From: Mesorhabditis belari
Lineage: Eukaryota; Nematoda; Chromadorea; Rhabditida; Rhabditidae
Direction: 5' to 3'
NCBI GenBank assembly: GCA_958450365.1
Contig: CAUEEP010000914.1
Span: 1,068,501-1,132,500 of the forward strand
Length of the DNA: 64,000 nt
A program made the position numbers and the translations under genes. Positions 36,517 to 45,500 of the stretch are shown one piece after another. Position 1 is the first letter of the stretch, and every line of letters begins with the position of its first letter. A model generated the notes under the pieces. That model was not told where the DNA came from and made no database searches. It was given only the letters and a program-made list of their open reading frames with translations.

Positions 36517-37320
36517 TTCATTCGTTTTGTTTGTTATATTTTTGTTGAGTTTTATATTTTGAAAGGCTTAATAAAAATTTGGCAAAAAGGATATTGGAAA
36601 TTGCAGTGCATTCGTACTTTTGTTTACTGCTGTTGTTGTGGGTGGGGCAAAAAGATGGCTCTTTTAGAGACTCCTTTTGCGCGTTTGGAAACAAACATTG
36701 ATTCCTAAGGTTTCGTGAAAACCATGGCATTTTAGTTTTTAACAAGTAGTTGCAGGCTGTTCCGGTAAGCATTTTTATCTTTGTAGGAAAATAACTTTTG
36801 GCTTTTTCCCCAATTCGATCCAAAGTTAGTTCTTTGGTTTGTGTATCCTGAGCGAAAGCGTTCTTTTCGCCTCTATGTGACTCTTTTCAAGAGTTGTTTG
36901 TGAGTATATCCCCTTTCTTTTGTTTCTGGGGGTCTTTTGCAGGGTCCCCCAGGGCGCTTTACACCCAGAAATATCCATCAGTTGGCACACACGACCTGCC
37001 GGTCATACTCGCTCAATCAATCCAGTGCCTATTGCCTCGCTTTGCTTCTTCAAGTGTGCATGAGGAGCTTTTTGTTTGTTAAAAATCTTTGAAGAATTTT
37101 TATGGCGTTGAGTCACTTTCTTATGTTTCTGATTGAGTCTCGGTTTTTATGGGCAAGGGAAGTAAAACGAAAACTTTGCATTCAAAAATTTCCCTATGAA
37201 TTCAAATTTGCATTGACGAGGAAATTTTTGACCGCGAACTTTTTTCTTCACAATTCATTTTGGGCACTTTTGATGCTTCTAAACTTTTTATAACTTAAAA
37301 TCTAATATTTTTGCTTCCAG
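36517..37320. other. dph-6 3' region and upstream of the 4-TM gene
   Basis: Contains AATAAA at about 36568 for dph-6 and otherwise no recognisable gene. Short ORFs here have no splice logic. Ends TTGCTTCCAG exactly at the next ATG. Confidence 0.45.
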
Positions 37321-39249
37321 ATGGATTCCACTCCTTCATACGATTTTCCGCGAGTCGTCGGCTCGGCTCGAATTGTGCAAATCGCTGCGTTGATCATTCA
37401 GGTGGGACTTTTGTGGTAGATGATTGCAATTTTGCAAATGAACTTAATGCAAGCTATTGAAATTGCGGTACTAATAAAGTTGGGCGGGGGCCACTTTTTT
37501 TCTTCAGAATGACTTTCTCTAAGGAAATTTTATGCAAAGATTCCGAAAAACACAACCAGAACTTAGGGAAATCGTTTTAAGCCAACTTTCAGGCTTCAAA
37601 GTGCGCGCTTCTATAGTGTACTTGACTATATGGAGCCCAAGCTATCGACTATTGGGGCACTTTTCAAGGTCAAAACTAGAGCCAAAACCATTTTTGATCA
37701 CTAAATATTCATTTTCTAACTTAAATTGGCTGGTAGAGGCAAAACAAATTGGAAAATTTTTTTGAGATTTTGACCGGTTTTGATTCATGTGGGAACCTCA
37801 TGGTCGAAATTTAGAAAATTTTTTTTTTTATTTTGCTTCAATTTGATCAATGCCAGAAGTGTTTTGTTTTTTTGTTTTTGTGTTTTTGGCTTCAAAAAAT
37901 ATTTTGAGAGACCATTTTTTAGACCTCTTCCCCATGTGTATCCCTCTCATCACACTTTGGAGCCCCGAAACTCGGCTTAAAGCACCTTTTCCCAACCTCT
38001 CATTGTGTTTTTCGGAATCTACGCATAAAATTACCCCAGCAAAGTGGTTTTGAAGAAAAAAAAGTGCCCTCCCTCCCTCAACTAGGATAGTACCTCTTCA
38101 CCTTCTCAAGACGTCCCATTTGACGCTTGAGTGATGGCGGATCACTTCTATTGCCGGTCTTCTTCACCAATGATTAAGTACTGAAATGTAAAATATAAAA
38201 ACATAAGTTTTTTGCGCTTGCGTGAAGTTAAGCTAAAAAACCAAATGTGCTTAAAGTGGTGTGTGCAATTTTGAAACCGACTTCGTTTACCAATTTCAAT
38301 TTCATCACTTTCTCTTTAGATCCTTTGCCTCTACGCGTCGGCGAGCGACATCGGCGGCGGAACGATCATCCACATTGCGCTCATCGGTTTCAATCTGGCA
38401 CATGTGGCGAGGCGATGGTGAGCTAGTTTTTAACAAAAATCTTTAGAAATGTGATAAACACTAATTTTTTAAAAATTTTTCATTCAGGTACAACAACATT
38501 GACGGTCGCTACGACTTGCGGCAACTCATCTCGTCGAATCTCAACAACACCCTTCGCACGCAGTACGCCATTGGTAAGGTGTTTTTAATTTGGCACTAAA
38601 ATCATAGTAAGGCAGCTTTAGGATTAGATGTCCTTTAGCTACTGATTACGAACTGAGATTAGCCCTAAACAAATTCATTGATTTCTTTAATTGACATAGT
38701 TACTTTATTTTAGCTCTCTTGACGGGTGTTTTGCTGGGGCTCATCGAGTATTTCATCGCTCCAAGCATCCCCTCATCATTGTTCCGACTCTTTTTCTGGT
38801 GAGCAAACTTTGGAGCTTTGGAAGTTTTATCTGTTCAAGCGTACAGTTGTGTTATTTTAAAAGAAATATGTCAAAAATGCACTTTATCAATGGTTGGATA
38901 GATGTCTAATGGTTAGGTAGATGGGTATAGAAAAAAAATCGAATCTAGGTTTAAAAAATTGCACTTTTCAATCTAAACGGTTAAAACAAAATTTAAATTT
39001 GCTAGATTTATTCTTTTCCAGGCTCTCCCTCTACGTGCAACTCCTCGGCGCCATCGGTGTGCTCGGATTTGAGGCTTTTGAGGTAAAGGATTTTATATAA
39101 CTTTAGTGAATGACGATTTTTACAAAGAGTAAAGCTAAAGTTGGCTTTTTTTGCTTATTTTAAAGATAATAGTTACACGTTGTAGCATTTTGTATCCTCA
39201 TTATACTTTTTAACTTTAGGTCTTCCGTGCCAAGGTGGCACAACAATGA
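37321..39249 (+). CDS. Small four-pass membrane protein, family not recognised
   Basis: Six exons (37321-37401, 38320-38417, 38488-38573, 38714-38798, 39022-39082, 39220-39249) with consistent phases give 146 residues. Four hydrophobic segments: ARIVQIAALIIQILCLYAS, GGTIIHIALIGFNLAHVA, YAIALLTGVLLGLIEYFIA and FFWLSLYVQLLGAIGVLGF. A hydrophilic loop (RRWYNNIDGRYDLRQLISSN) lies between spans 2 and 3; there is no signal peptide and the tail is short (VFRAKVAQQ). The spacing recalls small tetraspan families (MARVEL-like), but I cannot assign one. The acceptor CTTCCAG is immediately before the ATG. GC-rich exons amid AT-rich introns support real coding. The first intron is 918 bases. Confidence 0.82.
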
Positions 39250-39593
39250 TCATCATCGTAAATGTATTCGACGAATCGTTTCAACCAATCGAGATCATCT
39301 TCACCAATTTTTTTCGAAATCTCGAGGTAAAGCGAAAAAACGATTCATTTTCTATTTTTCTTCCCCTTTTTTTGCTTCCATATGCATGCGCAAATTCATT
39401 GACAAAATAAAATTTTTAAAGAAATTTTTATTACTTTGCGGTTAGAAATCTATAACTTTTCGATATTTTGTTTTGAGAAGCACCGAGAGAAATGAGGATC
39501 GGATTTGAAAAAAATTCAAAAAATTATTGATTAAATGAACGCATCAGTTCTTTAGAAGCAAAACTACTGTACCTCAAAACAAAACGAATTAAA

Positions 39594-42500
39594 TTATTCA
39601 GTTGAATGACTATTCTGCTGGGCCAATTTTTTATCTTGATCCTTTTTTCGTTGCTCATCGGCTAGCTCTTCCCATTTCATCGCGTTATATCTGGAATTGA
39701 GTAATTGAGCAGTTTTCTAAAAGGTTTCCTTTCAAACCACCGCAATCTTTCCTTGTTCAGTGTTTATCGAATCTATCGACTTTAGTTTATGGGTTCAGAA
39801 AGGATATCAAAAGTTATAAAAGGTAGACAGATTGGATAAAAACTCAAAAGGAAAGCTTACGGAGTTTGAGGAAAGGGGATAAGTTTTAAGAAACAGATTA
39901 CTGTAGAGAATTTAAAAAGGCCTCACTCGCATCGTTGCTTCAATGTGCCGGTTTCGGGGAAAACTTTCGCGATCAAGTCATAGCACGGCATGCAGATTCC
40001 ACGCATGAAGCCAACCTGGGAATTTCGGGCATTTTTTGCAATTGTTTTTTAAACGTTGCAGGTAATTCCGAGTTTCATCGGTAACTGTACCTGCATTTGT
40101 GGCAACTCGTGAGCTTTTGTCCGGTCCATCATCGGGATCGGCTCTTTGCCGTTGATGCGCTCGGCGTCACCCTAGAAATTTGAATCAATCTTGCTTCTAG
40201 CGACAGCAGGAACTCGCCATGAACCTGATGAACTTGATGAACTTGATCACTCATGCCTTTTAAATTCTCTACAGTAATCTGTTTCTTAAAACATCCTCTT
40301 TCCCTCAACCTATCCTAGTGTTATTCACCTGCTCATAGAACTCCTCGAAGATTACTTTAACCGTTTCGGTCTGGATTTGCCAGGGTTTTGCCGAGGCGAT
40401 TAAATCACAACCGGTCATCAAAATCGCTTGCGTGAGTTGGCTGAATGGAGTTTTTTTTTGTTTTGGGTAATCCTTTGCTTGTTAGTCATTTGAAATACTC
40501 ACCGATGTTCGACATTTTGAATGTCAAATTGACCGTTCTCGATGAGACCGTTGAGCTTGGCTCTGAAACTTTTAAATAATCAGAAAATTTTAAATCCTCA
40601 ACTTATTCGGGAAGAATAACGCCAAATCGGTGGCCAAAATGCAGTGTTTGATCAACCCGAGCACCGTTTTGTACTCGGCTGAGCTCAGCGAGCGGAGAAT
40701 GTTGTGACCTTCCTGGAAATAGACTCACTACAGTAATCCAGGGTACCTAGCCGATAGAAATTTAGAAAATGACCTTCGATATCAAACCTGTTGCAGAATG
40801 GTGACCGTTTGATTGAAATGGTGATGTTCCATGACAGATGTTGAATAGATTGACGCCAATGGAGTGGCCATGTCTTTCATGTAGGCGTTGTTCTTGCCGC
40901 GATGATCCAAATCGTGGCAAAGACACGAGACGAATAAAGCCAAGGCCTAAAGGATGGCTGTAATTGCCATGTGGGGTTTAGTTGATGAATACGGTGGCCT
41001 TAATTCCGATCAAGTTTTAGCACCTGACCTGACCCTTAAGCCAGCCTAGCCAGCCTAGCCAGCCAGCCTAGCCAGCCTAGCCAGCCAGCCTAGCCAGCCA
41101 GCCTAGCCAGCCTAGCCAGCCAGCCTAGCCAGCCTAGCCAGCCAGCCTAGCCAGCCTAGCCAGCCAGCCTAGCCAGCCAGCCTAGCCAGCCTAGCCAGCC
41201 TAGCCAGCCAGCCTAGCCAGCCAGCCTAGCCAGCCTAGCCAGCCTAGCCAGCCAGCCTAGCCAGCCAGCCTAGCCAGCCTAGCTTTATAACTCTGATTTT
41301 ATTTCTAAAATCACGAACCTCATGCGGGGTGAAAATCTCCTTTTTCGAGTGCAATAGGACGTACATCGCGTGCGCCACTGACCACCTAGAAAAATTGGTA
41401 GCGGATTATGGTAGCTGCACGGGTTACGGTACTTCTAATGCACTATCTAAGCTATCTAGAGCTATCTAAAGCTCACCCATGCGCCCAATTGTGATAAGCG
41501 ACTCGACGATAGTTTTTCCGCACGGTCAACACGAAACGGACCACATCGTCGTAGTCGAAGGATCTAAATTTTATTGTAGATTAATATTGTAGCTTTTTTA
41601 GACCCACATTGAATCCTGGAAAAGACTCTTGAACATGTAGACTGCGTAGAGTGGCTTTTCTAACTCCGATAAGCGCATTCCGTTGAAATCGTAGCTGAAA
41701 GTGGATAGATTTGATAGCTTGGGGTACGGTAGTTTGAGAAAGATACGCTACAGTAACCCACAAGAGTATCAAAGCTTGGTTACAATAACCATAACCCGCT
41801 ATGGTACTCAGCTACCGTAGCCCACTTAGGCTTTTGCTACAGTAATCTGTAACAGCTAGAGTAGTCTGCAACCGCTACAGTAATCTGTAACAGCTACAGG
41901 CCTAGCTACAGTAGTCTGTAACAGCTACAGGCCTAGCTACAGTAGACCAACAGTGTTACAGTACCCTTTGCATCTCTCTCAGGCTTAGCTATAGTACCCG
42001 TTTAAAGACTGTAACCAGGCTAGCCCCATTGACTTCCTGGATCAGAACCCAGGCTTACAACTAGCTACAGTAACCTTTTGAAGACCCTAGCCTGATCTGA
42101 CGTTTAGATATAGCAAAAATAAAGGCTCTCCTCACGTTTCCAACTCGTCAATCCTTTCTTTGAGATGAATTTTCTTCAACTTTGCCACCTCATCCCGATT
42201 GCAGACTGAATGATAGGCGAGCACCTCGAGTGCCACACGGTGTTTCTGCAAGTGAAACTGTACGTACTGAGTTATGTCTAACATTTAAGAAGACAATTGT
42301 AGCTAAGTGCTTCTCTAGATTGTTTTGCTGTAGTAAGTAAGGAATCTAAAGCTAAAGCTAGAGCCTAGCTAGAGCCTAGCTAGAGCCTAGCTAGAGCCTA
42401 GCTAGAGCCTAGCTAGAGCCTAGCTAGAGCCTAGCTAGAGCCTAGCTAGAGCCTAGCTAGAGCCTAGCTAGAGCCTAGCTAGAGCCTAGCTAGAGCCTAG

Positions 42501-45500
42501 CTAGAGCCTAGCTAGAGCCTAGCTAGAGCCTAGCTAGAGCCTAGCTAGAGCCTAGCTAGAGCCTAGCTAGAGCCTAGCTAGAGCCTAGCTAGAGCCTAGC
42601 TAGAGCCTAGCTAGAGCCTAGCTAGAGCCTAGCTAGAGCCTAGCTAGAGCCTAGCTAGAGCATTTCTTTAGTAAAATCAGAATTTCGTCTTCCCAACTTG
42701 TTCACTCCTTCTGATCTTGTCGTAGAGTTTCGCGTGGTGCAGCGCTAAGCCACAGTAGACGGCGAACATCTGTAAATGGATGCTGGAAAGCTACCGTAAC
42801 CCTGTACAATGCCTAGGCTTGGTTTTTACCTCAAACGAATCCTCATCATTCTTATTGAAAACGCCTTCCGTTTTATTGACCATTTGAACGACACCGATTA
42901 CGCTAAAGAGAAATTTGCATAAAAGACATTAATGCTTTTATGTAGTATGCTCTATAGTATGCTAATTATGTCTATAGTATGCTATAGTATGCTAATGTCT
43001 ATAGTATGCTATAGTATGCTTAATATGCTAATTTTTCCTTACTGTTGTCGGATGAAAATCGGCATACAGAGGATGGTTTTCGTTCGGTAACCTGTGCGCT
43101 CGTCGATATCCTAAATAGCTTATAAAAAGCTGTACAAGCTAGATCTACAGCTAGAGCTACAGCTAGAGCTACAGCTAGAGCTACAGCTAGATCTACAGCT
43201 AGAGCTACAGCTAGATCTACAGCTAGAGCTACAGCTAGAGCTACAGCTAGAGCTACAGCTAGAGCTACAGCTAGAGCTACAGCTGTACAACCTTTGATAA
43301 AAGTGACCGTAATCCGGCTGCCTTTACCTATGATGCTACGGTAACCCTTGACCCACCTGATTAAAGCGTGGATCCGTGTACGCGTCCTCGATGTTCAGCC
43401 CCTTTCCCGCCGAGGCAACCACACCGGCAATGCCACGAGTCATCGGGAATCTCAAAAGATCTAGCTGATCAAAGGACGGTAGAGTACCCTGCTATAGCAT
43501 AGAAGGCTATAGCATCTGGCTACAGTACCCTGGCTAGCTACAGTACCCTGGCTAGCTACAGTACCCTCAGCTCATCCCCATACGGTTCTTAGGCCCTCTA
43601 CAGTACCCCGGCTAGCTACTGTACCCCGACTAGCTACAGTACCCTCAGCCCATCCCCAGTACTGTTCTTAGACCCTCTACAGTACCCCGACTAGCTACAG
43701 TACCCTCAGCTCATCCCCAGTACTGTGTTAGCCCCTCTACAGTACCCCGACTAGCTACAGTACCCAAACTTGGCTACAGTATCCGCTTTACTTACCGTAT
43801 CTCTTTCTGACCATCTTTGTTGATTTTCACGTGCTCAGCCTCACCCTGTCCGACGTCGAAAATGCGGGCATAGAGCTCCTGAGAATTGAGACAAATTAAG
43901 CGCTAGAAGGTGCAGATTACGATATTTTTCTAGTTTCAAGAATACCCAATATGGGTACGGTAGGATCTTTTCGAAAAGCGGCTTAGTCTTTACGGTAATT
44001 TTGATGATTTTGATTAAACGAGCTGTATAAAAAACTGCGAACCTTTGTTTTTGAGTCGACCAAGAACAGCGAGGCTCTTTCGGCAGAAACGAGTTTCTGC
44101 GCGTAGTTCATCACCTAAAGAATCGACGCATTTAACTTTAAAATAGGTTTTTTTACTTTTAAAATCACAGCATCCATGCTGACAATATCCTGGAAAATCG
44201 ATCTGAAATTCGAGTTTTCTTTTTGGAAATCTATTTCTATTGGATTTCTATTAAACGAACTTCGCCACATCGAGAAGAAACGACGAAAGTTTTCGTTGAC
44301 GAGCGAAATTGTCGAAGAGGGTTCCCTCGGAAGCGAAATGTTTCGCCATCTGTGAGTTTTTGATTCTTTCAATCAGATAAACTCAGCTATTCGCGTAAAG
44401 CTACCGTAAAGCTACAGTATACCGAAAAAGGAAAGAAAAAGGAAAGAAGATGGAATAATTTTAAAGTTTCCGAACTGTAGAGCGGATTAGAAGGCTACAG
44501 TAATCCGGAATACAGTAAATCAGAACTACAGTACTCTCAGAAGCTACAGTAGTCTAGAAATTAGAGTATATGAGAGCTACAGTACTCTAAAAAGCTACAG
44601 TACTCTCAAAAGCTACAGTAGTCTAGAAATTACAGTATATGAGAGCTACAGTACTCTCAGAAGCTACAGTAATCTAGAAATTACAGTATATGAGAGCTAC
44701 AGTACTACAGAACTTACAGTACCTTAGATTACACTAGCTACAGCTCAGTCACAGCTTTCAACACGTGAACTATGATTCAAAGAAAGGAAAGAAAAGCATA
44801 CAGTATCCGTCTATCTACAGTATTCCTAACACTTCTGTATACTTAGAGTTACCGTACTCCTGGTACCTTCTAAAAGCTTCTACTTCTCTACAGTAACCCT
44901 TAGTCTACAATACTTCTCTACATTATCCAGACTACAGTCTACACCACTTCCATCTACTTCTCTACAGTATCCCTAGTCATAAAGTCAGTCATAAAGCTAG
45001 GCTAGTGCAGTCAACATACAGTAACCCCATCTAGACATCAAATAGTACAATACTGTTATACACAGTACAATTGCTTACAGTACACAGTACAATTACTTAC
45101 AGTTCATAGTACAATCATGTGACAAAAACAAATCCACAATTGCCCTAAGCCTAAGCCTAAAGATGTTGCAGAGAAAATCACATGAAAAAAAGTCCAATTT
45201 CCTAGCCGGGATCGAACCCGTGACCCCTCGACTAGGATACAAGACTGCTAACCACTCAGCCATGACGCCGGTAACCGGTCTAGAGACATAAAATGGTATA
45301 CCTGTGCATGGTGTAAAGCGGCGGTGCCCCAGCAACAAACCACGTTGATCATTTGCCGATCTTTTAATGGTAAAGAGGCGTAGAAATGGATTTCACCTAG
45401 AATTTGATAGTACAGGGTGCGGCAGAATTATAGGTGCAGAGAAGTTCCATTGGAATATGACCAAAAAACGAAAAATTTGCCACAAAAACAGTTTTAACAT

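Noticed and set aside
42356..42660. Regular short repeat that might suggest a CRISPR array
   Set aside because: Units are contiguous 11-mers with no spacers, inside a nematode intron.
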